Shown: piece after piece, positions 53,201 to 60,952 of the stretch | How positions within the stretch are numbered: the stretch's first letter is position 1 | Layout of the letters: the number at the start of each line of letters is the position of its first letter | Assembly (NCBI GenBank): GCA_016704325.1 | Contig: JADJAG010000004.1 | Span: 682,001-746,000, forward strand | DNA from: Chitinophagaceae bacterium | GTDB lineage: Bacteria; Bacteroidota; Bacteroidia; Chitinophagales; UBA10324 | Direction: 5' to 3' | DNA length: 64,000 nt | Position numbers and translations under genes: made by a program | The notes under the pieces: generated by a model | The model's input: only the letters and a program-made list of their open reading frames with translations | What the model was told of the DNA's origin: nothing | The model's database searches: none

Positions 53201-53293
53201 AATGGTGGAAAATTGCAATATTGTAAGGCAAACACTCAATATAAATCGAGGAAGCTTTGAAGCAGAAAACGCACGTCTGACTTGAAATTGCAT
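50243..53293 (-). CDS. SBBP-repeat beta-propeller protein with T9SS sorting domain
   Basis: I start at 53293 (MQFQVRRAFSASKLPRFILS), which begins a signal peptide; a Met 8 codons upstream is possible. The protein of about 1016 residues has an N-terminal domain marked by FIENKGQMVDMNGKATPFVL. Seven or more SBBP repeats of about 55-60 residues follow, in the pattern LWATYYGG...A-D--GN-FVTGYT-S-DFP. A PKD-like segment (SNSSICACLDTATVDALCGV, YLWSDGQ) and a T9SS tail (SLAIYFQGPVTDELQLRYMD) end the protein. It is probably a large secreted surface protein. It is antisense within the polysaccharide locus, without clear link to it. Confidence 0.9.
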   Translation of the reverse strand: MQFQVRRAFSASKLPRFILSVCLTILQFSTIAGTSNPQHSDQSKLNDAINDHSFIENKGQMVDMNGKATPFVLFKVSSAGLDLFITTQGLTYVFSEINRQPQAANSTSPEESQYDELIHWARVDIELLGAVILKENIRTEDPTSSKRHFFSNNHAAPINDVKGYATITLLNIYEGIDWVFHPAGSDGYKYDFIVHPGADPHQIQLLYKSAQGLEIDDRGKIKIATGLGTLVEDAPVCYLQGNDEKIPASFVKTGFKVDSTETIVSFSLENYDAGETLIIDPQLTWCTFYGGTGNDDVYSIDFDMNSNLFITGSSLSIDFPVADAGTFFQGTNAGNRDVIVAKFSPTGALLWATYYGGLDKEEAASIATDPSGNIFITGYTLSTDFPTLSNGTYLQAVNNGDQDAFLLKFSSNGSLVWASYYGGIKDEFGNAIATDAAGNVFVAGITKSSDFPVEDAGGGAFFQGTDNGEDDMFILKFDNSGDRLWATYYGGSVIGTGLGEDEARAICIDPSGNLFVVGNTTSNDFPILDDFVAFFQPARSDKQDGVIMKFNNAGVRLWATFYGGDGDDFPYSVAVDANENLFVTGYTKSTDFPVQDAATYYQPNISGSFDAFMLKFDNTGSRLWATYYGGTGNEQFSTADNLAIDTCGNVYVSYNTTSIDIPVFDAGCGGYFNGAKGGGGDILITRFTNSGVVTWATYLGDDEDDSGAPLAILPLDGKTLLASGQFNGYVSGINLPVIDPGGGAYFDDTPNGDGELFIARFSPIPISLTTSNSSICACLDTATVDALCGVAPFTYLWSDGQITQTAIGLCEGTYTVTVTDSDCSVDSATVVIVGCPMPVELVKFEAHYSEEQVQLHWITASEWNNDFFTIERAIDGVQFEFITEINALGNSGVMQEYFAADHHPVAGISYYRLKQTDYDGTVSFSEVVAVVVPAASLLVTAFENEATESLAIYFQGPVTDELQLRYMDISGRICYSAVLPAGVSYFELPLPNHAAGIYYLYITGAGMVSVTKLLIQ

Positions 53294-53781
53294 GATCACT
53301 GATTTGGTTGTTTCCAACTGTATTAACGGCTACTTCGCTTAACATCCTGAACCGGCATTATTGCCGGTAGCTGTTGATTAAAGTTTAAGAGGCAATTCTT
53401 TACATCGTTTTAAGTCTGCTGACAATCAGGAAATCGGTGCTGCAAATTAAATTGACTATATTTTTAAAAAGATGAGATTGATCAGGTAGCATATTTTACC
53501 ATTTGGCGGAAGCGTTAACACAACCTCACAGTTAATTTCTATTAAATTACAAATTCTGGTAGTAAAGCAGGAAGAAATATTCCGGGACAAGTGAATTACC
53601 TACTGTTGAGGATCATTATTTATTTGACTGATACTTGTACTTTCCGTATCAATTCAATGCAAATTCGGTGCACAGTCGGAAATTAGCGGATACCACCTTT
53701 CCCTATCCCAAGATAATTTTTACATTTGCGCGGCTTTTGACCGGCTTTTAAAGAAAGGACTACTCCAACGTAAGGGAATCT
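53294..53781. other. Spacer with a small hairpin, no gene
   Basis: ACCGGCA (53351-53357) and TGCCGGT (53362-53368) form a short perfect stem with a TTAT loop and no T run. A -7-like box lies at 53721-53728. I see no convincing gene or further repeat in this region. Confidence 0.45.
53721..53728 (+). promoter_or_regulatory. Putative -7 box (TACATTTG) upstream of the MBOAT gene
   Basis: TTTTTACATTTGCGCGG contains TACATTTG, followed by GCG. The first codon is 53 nt downstream. The same TTTACATTTGCG string occurs before the second sulfotransferase gene at 58976. Confidence 0.55.
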
Positions 53782-55224
53782 ATGGTATTTAACTCGTTTA
53801 GTTTCTTATTGTTTTTCCCGCTTGTCACCATTATTTATTTCCTGCTTCCGCACAAATACAGATGGCTGCACCTGCTGATCAGCAGTTGCGTCTTCTATAT
53901 GTTTTTTATCCCGATTTACATCCTCATCCTGCTATTCACGATTGTAATAGATTACTATGCAGGTATCTGGATTGACAAGGCACAGGGCAAACGACGAAAG
54001 GCGTATCTACTGATGAGTATCCTTGCCAATGTAGGTGTACTGGCAGTCTTCAAATACTATAATTTTTTCCTGGGTAACCTCAACTGGCTTACCGACCTGA
54101 TGGGAATTAAAATGGATATTCCATACCTGAATATCATCTTACCCATCGGCCTTTCTTTTCACACTTTTCAAGCCATGAGTTATACCATTGAGGTATACCG
54201 TGGCAATTTTAAGCCGGTACGTGACTTCGGGATTTATTCACTCTATGTGATGTTTTATCCTCAGCTGGTCGCAGGCCCAATCGAAAGGCCACAAAACCTG
54301 ATTCACCAGTTTTATGAAAAGCATGACTTCGACTATGCCCGTGTAGTTTCCGGATTGAAGTTGATGTTGTGGGGATTATTTAAAAAAGTAGTGGTAGCTG
54401 ACCGGCTCGGGGCTTATGTCTCCAATGTATTCAACTTCCCGCATCAGCATGATGGAGAGCCATTGACCTTCTGGGTGGCAGCCTGGTTTTTTGCAATACA
54501 ACTCTACTGCGATTTTGGCGGTTACAGCGATATGGCAATTGGATCGGCGCGGGTTATGGGTTTTCACCTCATGACCAATTTCAGAAGACCTTATCTCGGG
54601 CAATCTGTTGGAGAAGTGTGGCAACGCTGGCATATCTCACTTACCACCTGGTTTGGGGATTATGTTTTCAAACCATTGGGCGGCTACAGGAAAGGTAAAT
54701 GGAGAGGCATCTTCAACCTGGGTGTGCTTATGTTTTTAGCCGGCCTCTGGCATGGCGCCAACTGGACCTATGTCTTGTGTTTCCTTGTTTTCTTTGTATT
54801 TCTTGCTTCCAGGTTGATCATTAAGAAGCAGATTACTGCATTTGACAATGTAATTTATGGCATTCATCCGATGTTTGGCAGGGTGGTAGGTACGATCATG
54901 GCCTTTCACTGCGGTATTTTCTCCTACATTTTCTTTAGGTCACCAACAGTGAGCGATGCCTTGTACTACTATTCACAAATGTTCAGTTTCAGCAGTACCA
55001 AATTTTACAACGGAGATGCTTCTACCTTGTGGTATGGCTTGTTCGGTATCCTCTGCCTGTTCCTGGTAGAAATTTACCAGGAAGAATGGACCAAAGATAA
55101 GAATGCCATTTTCCCTGAACCCAAAAACAGAACGCTCAAATACCTTTTTTTCGCAGGAGTTATTTCACTCATTTTGTTAATCGGAGTTTTCGATGCCAGC
55201 CAATTCATCTACTTCCAGTTCTAA
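53782..55224 (+). CDS. MBOAT family O-acyltransferase (AlgI/DltB-like)
   Basis: The 480-residue membrane protein has about 10-12 helices and the MBOAT signature with catalytic His324 in FLAGLWHGANWTYV. Other marks are PIGLSFHTFQAMSYTIEVYR, YPQLVAGPIERPQNLIHQF, YCDFGGYSDMAIGSARVMGF and RWHISLTTWFGDYVFKPLGG. AlgI moves acyl (usually acetyl) groups across the inner membrane for O-acetylation of exported polysaccharide. Here the acceptor is presumably the polymer of this locus. The next gene encodes an SGNH-like partner and begins 4 nt after the stop codon, the usual pairing for AlgI-type systems. Confidence 0.93.
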   Translation: MVFNSFSFLLFFPLVTIIYFLLPHKYRWLHLLISSCVFYMFFIPIYILILLFTIVIDYYAGIWIDKAQGKRRKAYLLMSILANVGVLAVFKYYNFFLGNLNWLTDLMGIKMDIPYLNIILPIGLSFHTFQAMSYTIEVYRGNFKPVRDFGIYSLYVMFYPQLVAGPIERPQNLIHQFYEKHDFDYARVVSGLKLMLWGLFKKVVVADRLGAYVSNVFNFPHQHDGEPLTFWVAAWFFAIQLYCDFGGYSDMAIGSARVMGFHLMTNFRRPYLGQSVGEVWQRWHISLTTWFGDYVFKPLGGYRKGKWRGIFNLGVLMFLAGLWHGANWTYVLCFLVFFVFLASRLIIKKQITAFDNVIYGIHPMFGRVVGTIMAFHCGIFSYIFFRSPTVSDALYYYSQMFSFSSTKFYNGDASTLWYGLFGILCLFLVEIYQEEWTKDKNAIFPEPKNRTLKYLFFAGVISLILLIGVFDASQFIYFQF

Positions 55225-55228
55225 CCCG

Positions 55229-56296
55229 ATGAAGCCTTCAGCTTCCAATGGTTTGTGGATCTTCTTCCGCAATGGGTTACTGCTATTGCTTGGCATCATC
55301 GTTTTTGATCAACTGATCGGGCTGATTTTACATAAGATGTATTTTGCGCAGAAGCATGGCCCATCAGCCGAGACTACCTTCACCTTTACCAAAATGGACC
55401 AGGATGCCATTATCCTTGGTTCCTCAAGAGGCAGAAGAAACTATAACCCGCAGCACATAGCCGATACACTTGGCATCAGTTGTTACAATGCCGGGCATGA
55501 CGGGCAGACGATTTTTTATGAGCAGGCTATTATCAGGATGGCATTAAGCCGTTACACGCCAAAACTTGTAGTGCTTGACCTGAATCCTGAAGAAATGTAC
55601 TACCGTGAATTACACTACGACCGGTTGAATGTACTGGCACCCTATTATCAGGATTACCCGGAAGTGCGTGATATCTATTATTTAAAAGGCATACGCGACC
55701 GGAAACCCAGTGATGGATTTTTTGTGGCGCCTTCAGAAGAAGCAGCTGATGATTTTTGGTTTGCGCATGGTTCCATGGAAGAGTTTGTGCTTCCATACAA
55801 TACCGAACAGTTTAAGATGATGTCGATGATTTACCGGTATAATTCGTCGGTACTTGATATTATGACGGGAATCTTTAAAAGCCGGAAATCTGAAGCTGGC
55901 TTTAAGCCACTGAAAGGCACTATTTCAACTAAAAAAGCAGAAGAGCTCATTAAAGAAAATGCTGAACTCCGCAATCAGAAAAATAAGGTAGTGGATCCAA
56001 ACAAGGTCAAGGGACTGGAAGAAATATTTACCACACTTACGTCCAAAGGGGTGAAGGTGTATGTGAGCATGTCTCCTGCTTTGGCACCGTTTGCGATGGA
56101 GCCATCCTATGAGGCGATAAAGGAAGTCTGTGCCAGGTATAACATACCCTTTAAAGACTACAGCCAGGACCCACAGTATAACAGGCTTGACTATTTTTTC
56201 GATAACCACATGAATAAGGATGGAGCCAATTTATTCAGCGCCAACCTTGCACATGATATAAAAATCTTATCTTCCGCAGGTTCAGTTAATCCGTGA
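55229..56296 (+). CDS. Membrane-anchored SGNH/AlgX-like protein, probable O-acyltransferase partner
   Basis: I start at 55229 (MKPSASNGLWIFFRNG), 4 nt after the MBOAT stop; an upstream start at 55193 would overlap that gene. The 355-residue protein has one N-terminal membrane helix (about 16-36, LLLLLGIIVFDQLIGLIL) and a periplasmic domain. AIILGSSRGRRNYN looks like an SGNH block I with GSS in place of GDS. The C-terminal RLDYFFDNHMNKDGANLFS has the Asp-x-x-His pattern of block V. SGNH proteins of the DltD/AlgJ/AlgX kind accept the acyl group from an MBOAT protein and pass it to polymer. The overall similarity is weak, so the assignment rests on context and two motifs. Confidence 0.72.
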   Translation: MKPSASNGLWIFFRNGLLLLLGIIVFDQLIGLILHKMYFAQKHGPSAETTFTFTKMDQDAIILGSSRGRRNYNPQHIADTLGISCYNAGHDGQTIFYEQAIIRMALSRYTPKLVVLDLNPEEMYYRELHYDRLNVLAPYYQDYPEVRDIYYLKGIRDRKPSDGFFVAPSEEAADDFWFAHGSMEEFVLPYNTEQFKMMSMIYRYNSSVLDIMTGIFKSRKSEAGFKPLKGTISTKKAEELIKENAELRNQKNKVVDPNKVKGLEEIFTTLTSKGVKVYVSMSPALAPFAMEPSYEAIKEVCARYNIPFKDYSQDPQYNRLDYFFDNHMNKDGANLFSANLAHDIKILSSAGSVNP

Positions 56297-56365
56297 CGGG
56301 GAAATCCGGGTTGCTGTAATTACCTTTCAGGAAGAAAAAGATTGTTAAAAACTCCAAATCAACAT

Positions 56366-57244
56366 ATGCCCTTACCCAATTTCTTATTAGTAGGAGCAGG
56401 TAAATCAGCAACAAGGTCGTTGTATAATTATATGATACAGCATCCTGATGTGTATATGCCGAAGTTTAAAGAACCACAATTCTTTGTCGCCAAGGAAGTA
56501 AAAAACAGGATACAGAAATGGGTGGAGGAATACGATCAGTACGTTAAGCTTTTTGATGGTGCTGATGGTAAGAAGGCAATCGGAGAGGCCAGTGTGATGT
56601 ACCTCTTCTTTTATGAAGAAGCAATAAGAAACATTCAGCAATACCTGGGCAGCGATGTGAAGATCATGATGATTCTTCGTCATCCGGCGGAACGTGCCTA
56701 CTCTGCTTACAATTTTGTACGTGTGAATAATCCGGATGAAAAGTATTCATTTGAGCAGGCTATGGAGAAGGAAAATGAAAGGTTTAACCAGCACAACTCG
56801 CTATTTATGCAATACCGCCCGATGGGATTGTATGCCAGCGCAGTGCAGGCTTATCTCAGCAATTTCAGGAATGTACATATCATGTGGTACGATGAGTTTC
56901 GTAAAGACCCTGCCCATGTGCTTCGTGGCGTATTTGAGTTCCTGGGAGTGAATCCGGATGTAACCATTGACTATACAAAACGGTGGAACCAGGGTGGAAA
57001 GCAATGGAAGAACCCGTTGTTGCGGTGGCTATTTATGAGCGACAATCCGGTTAAGAAGATGTACAAGATTTTCTTCAGGAAGAGAAAAGGAGTACGTACC
57101 AATGAATTCTTTACCAAAAATTTCATGGAAAGCACGGAGCCGATGGATCCGGCAACCCGCAGTAAACTGGTGGACTACTACCGAAATGACATAGAACAAC
57201 TCTCAGCCATTACCGGCCGCAACCTGGATGATTGGCTTAAATAA
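56366..57244 (+). CDS. Sulfotransferase 1 (PAPS-dependent, carbohydrate type)
   Basis: I start at ATG 56366 (MPLPNFLLVGAGKSATRSLY); a TTG eight codons upstream is an alternative. The 292-residue protein has the 5'-phosphosulfate loop VGAGKSATRSLYNYM and the 3'-phosphate motif MILRHPAERAYSAYNF, the two PAPS-binding motifs of the family. The loop is unusual: the usual GTT/GTS after Lys-Ser is Ala-Thr-Arg. The C-terminus (YYRNDIEQLSAITGRNLDDW) matches NDST/heparan-type and bacterial polysaccharide sulfotransferases. It should transfer sulfate from PAPS to a sugar hydroxyl. It sits between the acyltransfer pair and the flippase gene. Confidence 0.92.
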   Translation: MPLPNFLLVGAGKSATRSLYNYMIQHPDVYMPKFKEPQFFVAKEVKNRIQKWVEEYDQYVKLFDGADGKKAIGEASVMYLFFYEEAIRNIQQYLGSDVKIMMILRHPAERAYSAYNFVRVNNPDEKYSFEQAMEKENERFNQHNSLFMQYRPMGLYASAVQAYLSNFRNVHIMWYDEFRKDPAHVLRGVFEFLGVNPDVTIDYTKRWNQGGKQWKNPLLRWLFMSDNPVKKMYKIFFRKRKGVRTNEFFTKNFMESTEPMDPATRSKLVDYYRNDIEQLSAITGRNLDDWLK

Positions 57245-57314
57245 ATCATCAAAGCAATCAATTGCCAGATTGCTTAAAGACATTAACCGTGCATTTGCTT
57301 GCACCTTTATCAAT

Positions 57315-58760
57315 ATGGAAACCGAGCGCAGGGAACAGGATGCAATAAAACAAGACGGGCACAGTAAAGAAATCTTCAAAGGAGGGTTATCTGCCTTCGC
57401 TACCAGGCTGATCGGCATGGCGCTGAATTGGGTTTTTGCCCTTATGCTGGCCCGTTCTACCGGCGCAGCCGGAACAGGGATTTATAATCTCTGCCAATCG
57501 CTGATGAACTTCAGCAACAGTATTTCAAAGTTGGGTTCAGACACATTGATGACGCGCTTTGGGGCGCAGTATTTTGTACAAAAACAATGGGGGCATATAA
57601 AGGACCTGTACAATAAGTCCATGATGATATCTATCCCGCTCAGTTTATTTATTTCAGCCATCATCTTTTTTTTCGCTGAAGAAATTGCAGGTGATATTTT
57701 CAAGAAGCCGGAGCTCTTTCCCTATTTCCGTATTGCTGCATTGGCATTATTGCCATTAACAGTTTTTCAGATCAGCACCGGTGGTATTCGCGGATTGAAA
57801 AAGATTAAGGAGTATGCATTCCTGCACAATGTGAGCAACTTCCTGTTTGGTATTCTCATTCTTGGTTCCATCATCCTGTTTACCACCAGGCGCGATCTGT
57901 ATGTGCCTGTGGTAACGTATGTAGCATTCATCACACTTACAGGTGCCCTCAGCTTATACTGGTGGTTTAAGTTCTCCCATTACTTTTCTACACAGGCTGA
58001 ACAAGGTGTTAATTTTAAAGAAAAATTCTGGATAGGCATTTCCCTTTTTGTTGCTGCATTTGCTTCGCTGATACGCGGCTATGCCGATACTTTTATTCTG
58101 GGCCGATATGCAACCATAGAAGAGGTGGGCATTTACCGGAATGCATTTAAAGTAGCCACTGTAACACGCATTGCCCTGATCGCATTGTTGATACCGGCAG
58201 CACCCAAGTTTGCTGAACTCTTTTCGCAAGGTAAAATGGATGAGTTAAAAAGGTCAGCACAGTTTGTAACCAAGATTATCTTTTGGTGTTCTGCGCCTAT
58301 CCTGGTAATGGTGATTATTGGTGCGCCCTTTATCATGGGCCTTTTCGGCGATGAATTTGTTTCGGGTAGTTTACCACTGATCATCCTGGCTATTGGACAA
58401 TTTATTAATGCAGCCACCGGCCCGGTGAATAATGTGTTAATTATGACCGGAAGGCAGAAGCTCAACAGAAATATAATGGTGGGAGCAACGATTGTTGCTG
58501 TGATTCTTGACCTGATTCTTATTCCGCGGTTTGGTGCTGTTGGCGCGGCTTGTGTGAATACCGGTGGAGTTTTGATTATGAATATCATCCCGTTCTTCCT
58601 CATTAAAAAGTATTATGGATTCTATACACTCGATATATGGGATGTATTTAAAGTTTCGCCCCGGCAGTTTCTAAAAGAGCTTCGGCAGGCATTAAAATCG
58701 GATAAGAAGAAGAAAGGTGCAGACGAAGATGTGGTTGATGATCAGGCGGGTAATATGTAG
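57315..58760 (+). CDS. wzx: Polysaccharide flippase (Wzx-like, MOP superfamily)
   Basis: I start at ATG 57315 (METERREQDAIKQDG); an earlier in-frame Met at 57228 would overlap the preceding gene. The product of about 481 residues has 12-14 predicted membrane helices and the N-terminal Wzx pattern FKGGLSAFATRLIGMALNWV, FALMLARSTGAAGTGIYNLC. It should flip undecaprenyl-linked repeat units across the inner membrane. The charged C-terminal tail (LKSDKKKKGADEDVVDDQ) is cytoplasmic. It is flanked by sulfotransferase genes, consistent with a repeat unit that is modified before or during export. Confidence 0.92.
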   Translation: METERREQDAIKQDGHSKEIFKGGLSAFATRLIGMALNWVFALMLARSTGAAGTGIYNLCQSLMNFSNSISKLGSDTLMTRFGAQYFVQKQWGHIKDLYNKSMMISIPLSLFISAIIFFFAEEIAGDIFKKPELFPYFRIAALALLPLTVFQISTGGIRGLKKIKEYAFLHNVSNFLFGILILGSIILFTTRRDLYVPVVTYVAFITLTGALSLYWWFKFSHYFSTQAEQGVNFKEKFWIGISLFVAAFASLIRGYADTFILGRYATIEEVGIYRNAFKVATVTRIALIALLIPAAPKFAELFSQGKMDELKRSAQFVTKIIFWCSAPILVMVIIGAPFIMGLFGDEFVSGSLPLIILAIGQFINAATGPVNNVLIMTGRQKLNRNIMVGATIVAVILDLILIPRFGAVGAACVNTGGVLIMNIIPFFLIKKYYGFYTLDIWDVFKVSPRQFLKELRQALKSDKKKKGADEDVVDDQAGNM

Positions 58761-58787
58761 AAACCGGTATGATGCACAGTTCTTTTA

Positions 58788-58887
58788 TGGATCATTGATC
58801 ATTGATTATTGATCATTGAATATTGATTATTGATTATTTTTGAATGTTGAGTGTTGGAATATCCAATAATCAATATTCAATATTCAG
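58788..58887. repeat. A/T-rich inverted repeat of ATTGATTATTGATCATTGA type
   Basis: The left arm repeats ATTGATCATTGATTATTGAT; the right arm reads AATAATCAATATTCAATATTC. Together they can form a long imperfect stem between wzx and the second sulfotransferase gene. The unit is like the ATTGAATATTCAAT interior of copy D but without the GGGTGTACGAC ends. Confidence 0.75.
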
Positions 58888-58975
58888 TTTTAGTATTAGG
58901 AACGACATAAACCTAAAAAAGCGGAGATAACTCCATTATCTGCGAGTCAATAGACCGCTCCCGCCACTTTTTCTT

Positions 58976-58983
58976 TACATTTG
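58976..58983 (+). promoter_or_regulatory. Putative -7 box (TACATTTG) upstream of sulfotransferase 2
   Basis: TTTACATTTGCGCC contains TACATTTG and ends 30 nt before ATG 59014. It is nearly the same string as before the MBOAT gene. It could start a transcript for sulfotransferases 2-4, which are then separated from wzx by the repeat at 58788. Confidence 0.55.
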
Positions 58984-59013
58984 CGCCAAATCGAATAAAA
59001 CAGGATTGTGCTG

Positions 59014-59892
59014 ATGGCAGTACCGAATTTCCTGTGTGTAGGCGCACAGAAGGCTGGGACAACAACGCTCTACGAAATTCTTAAACAACACCCCGATATC
59101 TTCCTTCCACAACAGGTGAAGGAGACGAAATTCTTTGTATATGAAGAAAAGTTTCAAAAAGGGCTTGCGTTTTATGAAAAGGAGTACTTCAGCGAATGGA
59201 ATGGACAGTCTTCCATTGGTGAAGTGGATCCTGCCATGATGTTTGAAGAACTGGCCGCGCAACGTATCCATCATACGCTTGGTGAGCAGGTTAAACTGAT
59301 CTTCATTTTCAGAAACCCTGTTTCGCGTGCTTATTCGCATTACCTGATGTCGCAGCGCAAAGGTTTCGAAGACCTTTCATTTGAAGAAGCAATCGCCGCA
59401 GAACAGGAAAGGCTCAAGTCTAAGCCGGAACAAAAATTCAATTTCAGTTATTTCTCCCGCGGATTATATACAGAACAGGTAAACAGGTTTAGAAAATATT
59501 TCAGGGAAGAGAATATGCTCTTCCTGGTTTTTGAAGACGATTTTATTAAAAACCGGAAAGAGACTTTCGATAGGATACAGGATTTTCTGGGAGTAAAACG
59601 CATGGCACTTAACCTGCAGATCAAGAGTAATGAAGCGGCGGCTCCCAAAAATAAGGCCATCCATGACCTTACCAGGAAGAAAAACCCATTGCGCAATCTG
59701 TTGGCTAAGATAATTCCATCAGGCGCCAGGAAACAGCTGCAACGATTTATTGCCGGTAAGAATGCGAAAGCGGTGGAGCAACCACGACTTGATAAATCAA
59801 AAGAACAAGAACTGATTCATCAGTATTTCATCAGCGATATTAAAGAACTGGAAAAACTGATTCACCGTGATTTACATACCTGGTACAGTTGA
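59014..59892 (+). CDS. Sulfotransferase 2
   Basis: Start at ATG 59014 (MAVPNFLCVGAQKAGTTTLY); GTG at 59008 is an alternative. The 292-residue enzyme has a canonical PAPS loop VGAQKAGTTTLYEIL and 3'-phosphate motif IFRNPVSRAYSHYLM. EKQHP-like HPDIFLPQQVKETKFF follows the loop as in bacterial and heparan-type sulfotransferases. The C-terminus is basic (about residues 215-270), like a polymer-binding tail. It is about as similar to the other three enzymes as they are to each other, which suggests distinct acceptor positions rather than recent duplication; I could not measure identity. Confidence 0.93.
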   Translation: MAVPNFLCVGAQKAGTTTLYEILKQHPDIFLPQQVKETKFFVYEEKFQKGLAFYEKEYFSEWNGQSSIGEVDPAMMFEELAAQRIHHTLGEQVKLIFIFRNPVSRAYSHYLMSQRKGFEDLSFEEAIAAEQERLKSKPEQKFNFSYFSRGLYTEQVNRFRKYFREENMLFLVFEDDFIKNRKETFDRIQDFLGVKRMALNLQIKSNEAAAPKNKAIHDLTRKKNPLRNLLAKIIPSGARKQLQRFIAGKNAKAVEQPRLDKSKEQELIHQYFISDIKELEKLIHRDLHTWYS

Positions 59893-59913
59893 TACAGGCT
59901 CACCGGAGTATAA

Positions 59914-60855
59914 ATGATTATTAAAACAATGGATAAGAAAGACCTCTGGCCGAATTTATTGATGGTAGGCGCCGCTAAAGGCGGAACCACCACCTTGCAC
60001 TATGCCCTCGACCAGCATCCACAGGTTTTTATGAGTGGTAAGAAAGAGCCCGGTTATTTTGCATGGCCCGAAGAGGAACTCACTTTTATTAATAATGGAA
60101 AGTTAGTTACCAAACCGCGATTCCTGGTTAACCATTTGGATGAATACCTTGCTTTGTTTGAGGAAGGAAGGAATAAAAAGATACGGGGCGAGTCATCAAC
60201 AACCTATCTTTTCTTTTATGAAAAAACCATTGCCAATATTCTTCGTATTCATCCGGATCCGCAAGCTGTTCATATTGTAATCACACTGCGAAATCCGGTT
60301 GAACGGGCTTTTTCTCAATACATGCACAAGTTACGCGATGGTGCAGAAACGCTCGATTTTGAGGATGCACTGGAAATGGAAACCAAACGCAAAACAGACA
60401 ACTGGCATTTCGACTACCAGTATACGTCGCGCGGATTGTATTATGCACAGGTGAAGGCATACCTTGATCATTTCAGGAAAGTGAAGATTTATCTAAGTGA
60501 AGATTTGCGAAACGACCCGGAAGGACTCGTGCAATCACTGGAGGATTTCTTAGCGATCGATAGCGTGCCATTATTGTTTGGCGACAACCTGAATGCAAGT
60601 GGTGAACCCAAATCAGAAGCAATCAATAAGTTTCTGAAGAAGCCCAACCTGCTAAAGAAAATTGTAGGGGGATTGTTGCCGAAGGAATTGCGCAGGAAAC
60701 TGCGATTGAAAGTGCAAAGTACTGTGTACCAGTATAACCTTGAAAAGAAAGAGCTGAACCCGGAAACAAGAGAGAAACTGAAAAAATACTACCGTGAAGA
60801 CGTATTGAAATTACAGGAACTGATCAACCGCGACCTCGGCAGTTGGATCAAATAA
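59914..60855 (+). CDS. Sulfotransferase 3
   Basis: The 313-residue protein has the PAPS loop VGAAKGGTTTLHYAL and the 3'-phosphate motif ITLRNPVERAFSQYMH. SGKKEPGYFAWPEEELTF after the loop and YFDYQYTSRGLYYAQVKAYL-like sequence later (SRGLYYAQVKAYLDHFRKVK) are shared with the neighbours. Lys/Arg-rich helices precede the terminal YYREDVLKLQELINRDLGSW, the same ending as in the other three enzymes. It starts 21 nt after sulfotransferase 2 and is probably on the same transcript. Confidence 0.93.
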   Translation: MIIKTMDKKDLWPNLLMVGAAKGGTTTLHYALDQHPQVFMSGKKEPGYFAWPEEELTFINNGKLVTKPRFLVNHLDEYLALFEEGRNKKIRGESSTTYLFFYEKTIANILRIHPDPQAVHIVITLRNPVERAFSQYMHKLRDGAETLDFEDALEMETKRKTDNWHFDYQYTSRGLYYAQVKAYLDHFRKVKIYLSEDLRNDPEGLVQSLEDFLAIDSVPLLFGDNLNASGEPKSEAINKFLKKPNLLKKIVGGLLPKELRRKLRLKVQSTVYQYNLEKKELNPETREKLKKYYREDVLKLQELINRDLGSWIK

Positions 60856-60952
60856 CAGCAATAAGAAAAGATAAGAAGGAATACTAAAATTTAGTACCGG
60901 TAACTCAAATTATCTGAACATTTAAAGCATAGCAGCAAGCAGAATAGGAACA

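Noticed and set aside
53351..53368. Terminator hairpin
   Set aside because: The stem is only 7 bp and no T run follows on either strand; it also lies upstream of both neighbouring genes.
58133..58603. 156-codon minus-strand frame within wzx
   Set aside because: It is antisense to the flippase gene, whose membrane segments continue unbroken through the region.
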